Source: Lepas anatifera | Lineage: Eukaryota; Arthropoda; Thecostraca; Lepadidae | DNA length: 64,000 bases | Assembly (NCBI GenBank): GCA_034440635.1 | Contig: JAOTON010001944.1 | Span: forward strand, 1-64,000 | Direction: 5' to 3' | In this document: positions 53,955 to 63,811 of the stretch, piece after piece | Layout of the letters: every line of letters starts with the position of its first letter | Position numbering within the stretch: position 1 is the stretch's first letter | Translations under genes and position numbers: made by a program | Notes under the pieces: generated by a model | The model's input: only the letters and a program-made list of their open reading frames with translations | The model's database searches: none | What the model was told of the DNA's origin: nothing

Positions 53955-54440
53955 GCATATCCCGCGCCCCACCGGGATCGGGCGCCACCTTTGACCCACC
54001 AGTGGGGGCCATCGATGGCTCCCCTCTAACTCCAAAAATAATGGGTTTAGCGTAAATCTGCAAAGTGCATTAGAAAGCTTGCGTCAATTCAGTGTGGGTC
54101 TACTTCGGAGGTTTAAGCGCTCCGGTCAATGGTTTGACCTCCAGAGGTCAACTTGGGTCGAAATATACTGTTATCACCAATGCCAAAGAATCCAGGGCAT
54201 AGGTCCCATACCATTTGAGCTTTTGAGGTTTTGAAAGGTGCACTGTAAAGGCAAAGGCTTGGGCTTTCTTCGCTATGTACATCATAATGACCTCACGCCA
54301 GTGCTTTGACATCCAGAGATCACCCTTTGACCTGTTTTGACCTGAGGTCACCAAAGGTCACAATAAGCTCATGCCGTATATCAAATGAAAGCTAGCGATA
54401 AAGCAAACGCAATGAAGCTTGTTTCAGTGTGTTCAGATGG
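53955..54440 (+). mobile_element. Family A element, left part
   Basis: CCCGCGCCCCACCGGGATCGG and then CATCGATGGC, AAATCTGCAAAGTGCATTAGA and TTTGACCTCCAGAGGTCAA follow the order of 10009-10480. The TTAA is mutated (ATATCCCGCG). It breaks off where the foldback element begins. Confidence 0.65.
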
Positions 54441-54441
54441 T

Positions 54442-54466
54442 ATATTCGGGCACAGCCCTTCGTCAG
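54442..54466 (-). ncRNA. Hammerhead-like core motif
   Basis: Minus strand: CTGACGA, AGGGC-TGT-GCCC hairpin, GAAT. It is consistent with CUGANGA - stem II - GAA; stems I and III are not evident. Confidence 0.35.
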
Positions 54467-54518
54467 AATAAGTAGCAAAATAGCATTAAGAAATGCTATG
54501 ATAGGTCATAGTAGGAAC

Positions 54519-54927
54519 TAGGCTTGCTTTCGATTAATCGTTGTTCGAACAATTGTTCGAACAATTTTTGACGGCATTGTTCGAACATTATATTATCTGT
54601 TTCGGTTAATCGATGATCATCCTTGAGGAGTTGCTTACTGCTCCCGATCGAGCATCCAGTCCATTGGTTTGCCCTCAGACCATAGCAGAGCCTTGCAGAT
54701 ATTGGGAATTGGAATTTCCCGCGCCGTGCACGCCCTTCCTTACGCCGCAGCCGTACCTTACCCTTCGGTTAATCCAGCTTACGTTCTGGCGCGCCCCCTC
54801 CAAACGTTGGCGGGGGCGAAAGCGGCCAATATAAATTTGTTTGAAATTGTTCGATTATTCGTTCGAAAAAATTATGTTTTGTTCCTTGTTCGACTTTTCA
54901 ACTTGTTCGAACAATTAAGCAACTCTA
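54519..54927. mobile_element. hAT-like element nested in the foldback
   Basis: The perfect TSD GTAGGAAC (54511-54518, 54928-54935) flanks ends TAGGCTTGCTT and AAGCAACTCTA. TTGTTCGAACAA palindromes are repeated inside both ends. Confidence 0.78.
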
Positions 54928-54986
54928 GTAGGAACCGAGACCTAGAATCTACCATAGCATTTCTTAATGCTATTTTGCTACATATT

Positions 54987-55011
54987 CTGACGAAGGGCTG
55001 TGCCCGAATAT
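54987..55011 (+). ncRNA. Hammerhead-like core motif
   Basis: Plus strand: CTGACGA, AGGGC-TGT-GCCC hairpin, GAAT; inverted twin of 54442-54466. Confidence 0.35.
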
Positions 55012-55169
55012 ACAGTATTATCTACCTATCATCAATTTCAAGTTTAGAAATCGAGGAGAAGGCCAAACAACAGCTCTAGTAATTATTGCTGGATTATGAT
55101 CGCATACTCGCACTACCATACCGTGGCTACGACCCAAATAAGTGTTCTAATCTGTGTTGTGTCTTTTAG

Positions 55170-55572
55170 GTCTGTATCATCAGCTAGATTCCGGCCTTCC
55201 TCTTCTGAAACAGCCCATCCGCCTCCAACTGCCCATCAGCCTCAGCCCTCAACTTCCCGTCAGCCTCAGCCCTCAACTTCCCGTCAGCCTCAGCCCTCAA
55301 CTTCCCGTCAGCCTCAGCCCTCAACTTCCCGTCAGCCTCAGCCCTCAACTGCCCATTTTGGAGCTGAAAATTTTGGGCCTCACAGACCTAGTGTAAAGCG
55401 ACTTTTCAGGGGGGCGCCATCACCTTTCAGGGGGCGCCGAGGGTCGATGGGGGGCACATGCCCCCTTTGCCCCCTGGATCCGCCCCTGATGGCACCGTTG
55501 CCCAGCCCCTGGATCCGCCAGTGGATCCACCCTTATACGGAAATACGTCCATTCTCATTTAAATTCACATAA
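55170..55572 (+). CDS. MADF-domain protein, last exon with QPQPSTSR repeat
   Basis: The acceptor TTTTAG precedes 55170, and the phase matches the GC donor at 52390. The exon encodes a Ser/Pro-rich linker (SSARFRPSSSETAHPPP) and four exact 24-base repeats giving QPQPSTSR (55237-55332) plus a partial fifth. From about 55355 the DNA is MITE-derived (it matches 49971-50119), so the last 70 or so residues, to the TGA-type stop at 55570-55572, are transposon sequence read in frame. The original C-terminus, possibly a BESS motif as in many MADF proteins, is not seen. Exact repeat units suggest recent expansion. Confidence 0.6.
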
Positions 55573-55674
55573 ACCTTTGCTAAAATAAACCCAAGAGAAG
55601 ATGTGATGCGTGAATATGCAAAGGCGGGAATCCAAACAATAACAAAAAACAACAACAAAACAAAAAGTGGAAGC

Positions 55675-55806
55675 CAAAAAACGAAAAAACAAAAAACGAG
55701 AAAACGATAAAACGAAAAAACGAGAAAACGATAAAACGAAAAAACGTAAAAACGAGAAAACGATAAAACGAAAAAACGAAACGAAAAAACGAGTAGTGTA
55801 GCTTAG
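55675..55806. repeat. CGAAAAAA array and inner inverted repeat, right
   Basis: AACGAGAAAACGATAAAACG-type units lead into the 30-base sequence at 55777-55806, the perfect inverse of 48367-48396. TTAA lies close outside both inner repeats (48360-48363 and 55809-55812). Confidence 0.78.
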
Positions 55807-56138
55807 CCTTAAGGCCTCTGATGCTCATTTAATGTGTTTTAGTGAACGTGGAATACAGAAAAACAACGTAATCAAAGCCTTAAGCTGCCAACAAACGTCG
55901 TTTATCACTGTAAAACCACTTATTCTAGTTTCTCAATTGAAATTCGTGCGCCACAATTGAGCTTCTCCAACCTCCTCTGAAAAACCACCTTTCGTTTGAG
56001 AGGAGATTGGATTAGATTTGAGATGAGCTTTGGCGAGCTTGGAGGAAGTTTAAGGAGGCGCTGGACCGGGCGAGAGGAAGTTGAAGAAGCTTTGAGGAGG
56101 TTGGAGCAGGTTTGAGGAGGCGCTGGAACAGGCCCCTA

Positions 56139-56733
56139 GTGTCTTTATTGCTTTGCATAAAGCCCTACATCCCGTTCTCTCCTGGTCCTGCGTCCTGCAG
56201 CGTGCGGTTGCGGTGCTCCGTGCTCTGTGATTTTTCCGTACTACAGGAGGTATCTACTGTGTGGACACCTCTACTCGTATTAAATTTTGGATGTTAAGGG
56301 TGCTGCTTGCCTTGATGAATCTTAGATATAGGTATTATACCGCTATTTTTTCATTATTTTAGGTAGATTCTAAATTGCCCACCATTTAGAGCTGCGTCGT
56401 TTTTGTAGCGTGTTGGGTGAGGTATACGTTTTCCTCTTGCGTAAACCCTCTAAAATAAACTCCAGTTCTGGAGTTTTTCACTCCCTGCCCTCTTAAAGGC
56501 TACCAGATTAGTGACATCCCCGTACGGGACTTGTTTACGTTTACATTTAGCCATTCGCTGATCGGCGGCGGCGGTTTGCTGCAGGCCGGGACCGTCGGCT
56601 GCCAAGCTGGGCAGGCGCAGTCAGCTGATACTGATTGATGCAAATTGCTGTTGGCTCACTTCAAAACCCAACTAGAGATGAAAATCTATCTGGCAGTACC
56701 CCGAAGGCCGTAATGAGCTCGGTTTGGTGAATT
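56139..56733. other. Spacer between the Harbinger-like element and copy 2
   Basis: No gene is recognised; short frames lack domains. CGGCGGCGGCGG occurs near 56560. Confidence 0.35.
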
Positions 56734-57890
56734 AGGTTCGGTTTTAGTATTTCAAGTGTGGAGACCATGGTGTTATCCATGGTGTTATTAACAGGAACTT
56801 GTAATGTCGGATCCAGGTTTTCTCTTTGTAGGGGAAGAAGGTGGCATTTAGACCAGAATCTATGATGGGTGCCGTGAGTAGCCAGGGTTTTGCTACAGAG
56901 TTGTAGGGTATGGGAATTGGGAAGGAACAAAATGCGAATGTAGTTTTAAGGGAATGTAGTTTATCGAATCCGGGCAGCGCAGCCACCGAGATGCCCATGC
57001 TCGCACCCTTGGAACGGGGTTAGCACTAGACGTTTCAGGGTTCACCTGGCCTTGATCGAGGAGGGGAGGTTCCGTGACGGCTCTGTATACTTTTGTTTCG
57101 AGGAGGGGGCTAGGGGTACTCAACCCTCTGCACACCTCCGAATAACCCCTTTCTATCGGCATCCAGATATATTGCGGAGTTTCAGCCTCATAGGCATCTT
57201 GCATTCGCTGCTGGTAGCATTCGGCCCGGATATCCCCTGGTTGACAATGGGCCAGATGTCAGGCATGGATGGTCACCAAAATTGTTCCAATAATATTTGG
57301 GGTAGGTGTGGGGGATGGGTTTCTTACCACAAGACACCAATTCTCGCATGCCAGGAGGGGAGGGTGAGGAGACATTTCTGTTGCCGTGGCGGCTTCATGG
57401 ATTTAAGCGTTCTATCGTTGGAACGCCTTGCCCCCTGAATTCCCTGGGAAATTCTTGGGAAGCAATTTGTCATAATGAGCCGAAGCCACATTTGCTCCTG
57501 AAGATAATGTATGCCCCTCATCTCGGGGAATTGCAAGAATGCGCTGGGCGAGCAAACAAATTAGAACTCGGCATTGGACCCCGCGACATTTCATGGGAAT
57601 ACGAGGGCAGTCGGTGGGGGAATCATGCTTGATCAAAGAGATCCGAGGTGGCAGCTAATTTTTTCTTGGGAGCGGGAATCTGGCCTTCTATTTTTTATTT
57701 TTTCCGATTTTCTTTTTCTCTACAATCCCAAAAAGTTAAATAGGAAAGAACGGGTATTTAGGAAATTATTTCTTACAGACATGTTTCAATCCAAAGTTAT
57801 TGTCTCGCAATTTGGTATTAATTATCAGCCATATACTGAGAAGGAACTTTTCTAAAGGTCTTATTTTCAGGGAATTTTATTACACTGAAG

Positions 57891-58284
57891 CAAGGCCTTT
57901 AAATGTAAAGGTAGAACGCTCCGCTCTCAAAAAATGGCAACCTCTTTTTTAAAGACTTTTACGTTTGTGACGTCAGCGATTGCTCTCGAGGTGGAGCCGC
58001 CCATTCACTGGATGAAAATCGGCTACGGATCGTGGGATCTTTGTACGGTTTCAACATGCATCTGGCGAGGGGCAGACCCAGGATTCATTACCCCACGTTC
58101 ACAAAAAAGCAGTATTATTGCCCCTAACACGCAAACTATCTGCTGAGCCCCGTATTCTTCCATACACAGCGGCAATGCGTTGCTAAGCATTTCTAGGCGA
58201 TTGCTGACGTCATCGCTGTGCCGAATGCCAGATTTGCGGTTGCCATTTTTGGCCTATGCTAAAAAGCCGGAGCGCAACCCCCTG
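57891..58284. mobile_element. 394-bp insertion private to copy 2
   Basis: The perfect 8-base repeat CACTGAAG (57883-57890, 58285-58292) flanks CAAGGCCTTT..CAACCCCCTG. Copy 1 has CACTGAAGGCCACAGC without an insert. Eight extra bases (TTATCTCC) follow the right TSD in this copy. The class is hAT-like by TSD length. Confidence 0.72.
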
Positions 58285-58737
58285 CACTGAAGTTATCTCC
58301 GGCCACAGCACAACAGAGCTGGGAGGCACTTCCGTTCAAAAATGCTGACATGGAATTTTCCAGAATGCGACTTTCTTTTTAACGCTTTTGTAAATATCAT
58401 GAAACAAGATCTATGCACCAGTGCAGTGTGTTTATGTTCATGGGGGGTAACGACGAGGCTTCGATATCATATAGTGTGCTAGTTTCTCAGGAAAAACAAT
58501 TTAAACCAGGACCATCTCAGCATACATTTTGAAATAGTCTCGCAGTCCATGCCCATATATCTATTCATGATGGGTGTGAACAAAGAATGGAGGGTCTACA
58601 CAGACTGAACGAAATCACAACGCCGTAAACACAAATTATGTAGTGCTGATGTCATTTCCACACGTATTCTTACATAGTTTGCACACCTAACGCGCATGTG
58701 AGTCCTCGTCACCGCGTACTTTCGCGCTATCTTTTGA

Positions 58738-58741
58738 TTAA
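58738..58741. other. Empty TTAA target site
   Basis: The single TTAA in TTTTGATTAAGGTCCGGG corresponds to the two TTAA copies that flank the 840-base family B element at 40406-41253. Confidence 0.88.
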
Positions 58742-58899
58742 GGTCCGGGAATTTAACTAGCATACCAAAAGCAAAACAGAGGATAACTCCTGATTTTCTA
58801 CCCATGCTGCTAGGTTCACGGATAACACAAAACAAAACAAAACATTTAGCTCCCTTAATTGTCTAAGCAGCTTTTCATTTGGTACTGTGAGAACACTCC

Positions 58900-61150
58900 G
58901 ACTAAGACGTGGCAACCACTCCAGATCCCCACTATTATCTACTACAAGCACGGTCGATGGGATATGTTCGAGAGAGCTGTACAGCTCTACACTTTAGATA
59001 GCAATAAAGCCCGCCATGTAAGCCAGCACCTGCCTGAATTTGTTTGGTCTATGCCCATTTCTGTCGGAGCAGCTGGTTCCGCGGCGGCGTCCTGGTCATC
59101 TTCATCCCGTCAGTCCTGTTCTTTGTACATGTGGAGCGGGGTAAGGCTGCAACCTCTCCACCTCATAACACAGCAGCGACGTCAAGCTCTTCAGTACTGA
59201 CTGTCAGAGGGTCCAGCTGCAGGGAAGCCGCACCCAGGTGAGTTGGTTCTTTTTCATCAAGCAGGACTGACTGGGACTCCAGCGGGCCATGGTCTGGCAT
59301 GAGAACCAACGGCCACGGACGGTGAGGCCCCATCAACAAGAGTATCATACGAGTCTTGGCTTCGACCGCCGTTGGGTGGGTGTTGGCTGCTCCCAAGACC
59401 CTGACCTGTGAGAAGTTCTCCACCACGTCCTGGTTCACCCGTGACGTCAGAAAGTACTTGACGCCGTAGATATTCTTAATAATGCTGTGGGGACCTCGCA
59501 GAGCAGTTAAGGATATGATGAACCCGTTCTGGAAGGGCAGCCTGCTCTGGCTTTCAACGCGCCAAGAGTCCCGATTTAGTCGCGCTAACTAAATCAGAGA
59601 GGTGGCTGAGCAACGATGGTGTACTCAAGGCGAACGCCGACCGATGAGCCCTGCCGTCAAGGATGCACCGAGAGCTACAGATGTCGAACACCTTATCGCG
59701 GGTGATGATGAACTAAGCCTGCTTGGCGAAACGCTGACCAAATAGGTGGAGCAGACGCTTTCCGACACGCTCGTTGAGCATCTGGGCTGCGGGACGTACT
59801 CGCTGTCGCTCCAGGCCAGTCACCTGACGGGAGAGATTTGTTATTAACTTCACCATCACAACTATGGACTGATGAGCAAATGTCATAGGCGAACAGTTTT
59901 ATCGCATATATCGCTATATCGAGCAATTAGCAGACACTTCTGTAAAATATTCACAAGTCGGTGATTTACAGTTTCTCAACTTAAAACCCTGAGACAAAAT
60001 ACATCCAGTTTTCACACTTTGGTCATTACTTAAAACTGACAAAATCTATTTTGACCTACCCACTGCAAGGTTCATTATCCTTTTATTCACTAAGAAACAA
60101 CGGGCCTTTCTGAATTCAGATTTTTCCACACCAGTCATCCCCAGTCCAGCGATCCCAGCAATTGATCCACGGTCCTCAAAGTACCAACGGTAGTCACGCC
60201 TACTATTTTTTCCGCACCTTCACCTGAGATAAAAAGTACTCGTTTAAAAGCAACTACCACGTTCCCGATGCCCGAGAGTAATAAAATATGTTTATTCGAA
60301 TGAGTGACCTGAGCTTAGGCACGCACTTAACGATGCTTCAGTCAATTACTAATCTTCATAGGCGGATCCAGGGGGGGGGCAAGTCGGCGCCCCCGAAAGG
60401 TCGATGGCGCCCCCAAAATGTCACTTCCCACCCCCCCAGGATGCGAAAATCGGTGCCCACCGATAGGATTTTGCGCCCATCTGATAGGCTTGCCGGTCAA
60501 AAGTGGCGCCCCCGGGCCGGATGGCACCCCCCACGGGAAGGTGCCCCCGATCGACAATCCTGGATCCGCCTATGCTAATATTTGAGTTAAGTTTGAACTT
60601 TCACTCGATAGTCATACGATGAATTGTGTTACTGCAAGTTGAATGGGACATAACAATCATACACATGTTTAAACCAGATGGAAAAGTGCGCTCCCGCGTT
60701 CTGAATCAGTCCGCATCAGTCCACATCAGTCCCACAAATGGCGAAAATTTGAGCTTATTTTCTGAAATAAAAACTTAACGATTTCTCCCGCGTCCTCCCC
60801 CAACGATACTCCTGCGTCCGCTCCTGCATGTATCAGTTAAACAGAAACAAAAACGAGAGCGAATGGAAATTTGATACACACTTGCTACCCCGCACCTGTA
60901 TGTGCTCCCACTGAAGAGCATGGCAAGGCTGTCGCTCGGCGTTGTCCTTTGCCAAAAATTGCTGGAAGAAGTCCTTGTCCAGTACCGGTACTTCTGGACC
61001 TTGAAGCCTATGACCCTGGCCCAAGATGTGGTTCCTCAGCAGCTTCAGCAGGTGAGGATTTCAACAAAAGTGTAGATCTTTCTGCAAAAGTCAAAATACA
61101 CCAAAATGTAATATTCAAAAATGTAAAATGTAATGCCTGGACAAATAATT
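58900..61150 (-). pseudogene. P-element/THAP9-like transposase remnant, copy 2
   Basis: Minus-strand segments: HLLKLLRNHILGQGHRLQGP and LDKDFFQQFLAKDNAE (about 61055-60940), RQRVRPAAQMLNERVGKRLL (about 59810-59750), TALRGPHSIIKNIYGVKYF followed by RVNQDVVENFSQVRVLG (about 59510-59390; one Phe of ENFF is lost), and the same YMAGFIAL-type end near 59020. HLLK.LRN and NQDVVENF identify the P/THAP9 family. Several stops and frame changes remain, so it is inactive. Bases 63180-63260 on the minus strand give CHAKHPATLHLFPSSQAR followed by GTAAGT, possibly the THAP start with a splice donor. Confidence 0.7.
60357..60574. mobile_element. hAT-like MITE shared by both duplicated copies
   Basis: Ends CATAGGCGGATCCAGG and CCTGGATCCGCCTATG; flanks CTAATCTT and CTAATATT (one mismatch). 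Orthologous to 42866-43073. Confidence 0.85.
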
Positions 61151-61631
61151 TTGTTCTCTGGATTATCAGCTGGTATAATGCTCCGATGCAGTAATTATGT
61201 TGTTTACAACATTTTACCTTGCTAGGCAAGTGCCAACATCATCAATTAATACAAGATTCTACCTTCAAGCAGTGTGATTTCTTCCTCAGTGAATTAGGCA
61301 AGAGTAGATTGTCACTTCCTGCATGGAAACTATACTATGCCCATGGTTTCAGCTCAATAATAGGCATAAAATATTAACAAAACTTATTTAATGATTAAAG
61401 AAAAATGAAATGATTGCAATTTGACCAGATTTTGAAGCATATACTATTTCATATTCATGAACCCTAGAAAATACAGCAATATGAAAGCATCACAGCACAG
61501 AGGTGCTGCCACATACATTGTCAGTTTTGGAGGGAAATTTTCAATTACAAGTCACAGTGCCCAGAATTGAGAGCATACTTATTACTGGAAATTTTGGCCA
61601 CCATTTCCCCAACACTGACACAAGTAAAGAC

Positions 61632-62357
61632 CAGACCCCGTTCAAGTTGTTTGGCAGCATTACGTCATCATGGCTGGAGAGGCAACACAGTTACTATGCA
61701 GGGCATTGGAGAAATTGCACTTTTTCGAAGCTCTAAATAGCCTATTTTAGAACTGTATCAACAGAATTTATATGGTTGAACAGAAAGCTAAAAGAGTTTT
61801 ATTTGTGAAACCATCAGACGTTTTGCAAAAACTCCAGTAAAGAATATTATTTTTACAAATTTTCCAGAGCGTGTCAAAATAAGGACAGGTTCAGCACTAA
61901 CAGCTGTTTGCAGTAAGACTAATCTCGATTTTGATTGGCTGTTGATTTCTGACCTTTGATTGGCTGTTGGTGGTACCTGCAGCAGAAGACAATACACACC
62001 GGTGATCTCTTCAGCGAAGGTAAATTTATTTCTCTCGGCTATTAAGTAGGCCTGAGTTGATCAAATAAATGCATGCCCTGTCAAAAAATTCTTTGAAGTG
62101 TTATAATTTTTTCATTAGATTTACGTAAAATACGCTGCTCGCCGTTGAGATCAAGGTTACTGTCAAATGGGTGAAACAAGTTGATTTTGATTTATACTAG
62201 ATTGGTGCCAAATACGCCCAAACGTGGTATGTTCCAGCTGATCCTTCCAAAAACTTAGTAGAATCTCCTATAACTTAGTAGGAAAGGGCGGTGACGTCAT
62301 CATGGGAGGACTATATTTAGTAGGAAACTTGGTTGTACCCGTAGTTAAAGTACCCTG
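61632..62357. mobile_element. 726-bp hAT-type insertion private to copy 2
   Basis: The perfect TSD GTAAAGAC (61624-61631, 62358-62365) flanks CAGACCCCGTTCAAG..TTAAAGTACCCTG. Copy 1 (near 44208-44215) has a single GTAAAGAC and no insert. No coding frame is convincing. Confidence 0.85.
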
Positions 62358-62762
62358 GTAAAGACACCATTTATGTGATACATATTTTCATAATTTTACT
62401 CTATCATTATATCAATGTATTTTTCATTATATTTTGCTTTCAAAAATCCACAGCATAGCAAATAGGTTACAAAGAAATCTGACTTTGTTAAACTAATGGA
62501 ACTGAATAAATGAGCATCACCATGGAACCAAGGAAAACATTACATCCAAATAATTATAAACACACTGCATTATGACAGCTTCACAAACATAGCCATGGCA
62601 TACAACAGAGCACGGCCAGCACCCACCCCCAGATTATTGACAGACAAACCAAACTACTGCACACTGCTAACTAGCCACTAACACTAATTTACCGCTTGAC
62701 CCAATCTGAGATAAACTTCACAAATCCAATTTCAGTGTGGAGCGCCTGGACATGGATTTTAT

Positions 62763-63121
62763 CCAGTGTGCAAAGTATGGCATTTTTGACAAGATCTTGT
62801 TGATGTGAGTGCCCTTTAAGACAGGAGCGAGTGGTGCAATTTTTTCAACCTGGTACGAATTTGCAAGGCTGGTGCAGAAGGGTGACACTTAAACCAAACA
62901 AATAATGGCTGAATGGTTTTTAAGACACAGGAGGGGGCCTTATAAAAGTTCATCTATAACTAAATACTAAGAGAGGTAGTATTGCATTGTGTGGGTAGGA
63001 ATGGGTGCGTTTTTCTCCCTGGTATATGGTAGATTGGTGTGAATTTTTGGAAGCTGGTGGTGCGAGAATTTTACATGGCTGGTGCAACTCGTCTGCCCTG
63101 CTGCCATACTTTGCAGACTGG
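62763..63121. mobile_element. 359-bp MITE private to copy 2
   Basis: Inverted ends CCAGTGTGCAAAGTATGGCA and TGCCATACTTTGCAGACTGG differ at one base. Flanks GATTTTAT and AATTTTAT are a TSD with one mismatch. Copy 1 has a single GATTTTAT near 44608-44615. Confidence 0.85.
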
Positions 63122-63811
63122 AATTTTATACCTACCTACTCAAGAAAGCATGTCAGTGAGCATGGAAAGGGAAATTTGACCACTTACCTTGCCTGGCTGG
63201 AAGGAAACAGATGCAGGGTTGCTGGATGTTTAGCGTGACATTTGAACTCTGCATATTCCAGTCGTATTCTATGTAGTGCAGAAGCAAGTACTGTTCCCTA
63301 GGCCTCCCCTTCATTCCAGAATATTTTTCTTCGGCAGCCCCATCGCTTCTTTCTAGGGACGAGAATCACACCCTTCCCTGTCCGATTAATTGCCATGAGC
63401 ACACACCTGGACAATTAAGTAACTATGCAAATATTGGCAATCACTCAAGACACCACACACACTGCAATATACACCACCTTTGCGCATTAGATTATGAACT
63501 GCGGCAATAAACAGCAAAAATTAAAATTGGTGGGCACATGTGGCGGCAAATAAATGGCGCGATTGACTTGCGCGCGCCTGCTTGATCTTGAAAGATGCAA
63601 ATTTAGAGGCTTGATTTCGCTTCATTTGAACTGTTATTTTTTAATTATAAACTCGCATAACATTCTACAACAATGTGTAAAAAAATATTTAAAATTGAAT
63701 AAAAATACATAGATAGCTTAACAAACTCCAAATAATGAGTATTATGTATTTTTCTGTGGTAAAATGTTGGGTTCAATAAGCAGCAAGACACTTTCTTTGC
63801 ACCGTTTACCC

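Larger units (their letters stand above)
54441..55012. mobile_element. Foldback element with hammerhead-like ends
   Basis: A 62-base inverted repeat (54441-54502 and 54951-55012, about two mismatches) bounds it. Each outer end carries CTGACGA-AGGGC-TGT-GCCC-GAA on the strand reading outward. Removing the nested hAT-type element leaves a hairpin of about 155 bases. Confidence 0.75.
52390..55169 (+). other. Candidate GC-AG intron, 2.8 kb, filled with repeats
   Basis: The donor AAG|GCAAGC and acceptor TCTTTTAG fit the known minor GC-AG intron class. It holds a SINE, a family A piece, a foldback with hammerhead-like motifs and a hAT-type element. 52571-53160 and 53531-53950 show no recognisable feature. 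Confidence 0.55.
48178..56135. mobile_element. PIF/Harbinger-like element enclosing a MADF gene
   Basis: The left end GGGCTTGTTCCAGCGCCTCC and right end GGAGGCGCTGGAACAGGCCC are inverted copies, and CTA flanks both (48175-48177, 56136-56138). GGGCCTGTT-type ends with a 3-bp TSD are the signature of PIF/Harbinger transposons. Those encode a DDE transposase plus a Myb/SANT/MADF-like DNA-binding protein. Here only a MADF-type gene is visible and no DDE frame was found. GGAGGCGCTGGA is repeated just inside the right end. The interior has collected several hAT-like elements and a SINE. Confidence 0.65.
56734..63811. repeat. Large duplicated block, copy 2 (7.1 kb)
   Basis: It aligns in order with 38564-45326. 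Insertions private to this copy are 57891-58284, 61632-62357 and 62763-63121; those private to copy 1 are missing here. The P-type transposase remnant is slightly better preserved in places (CGA instead of TGA in TALRGPH). Confidence 0.85.

Noticed and set aside
48178..56135. A Harbinger DDE transposase inside the element
   Set aside because: I looked for a long frame on either strand and found only short ones without recognisable DDE motifs.
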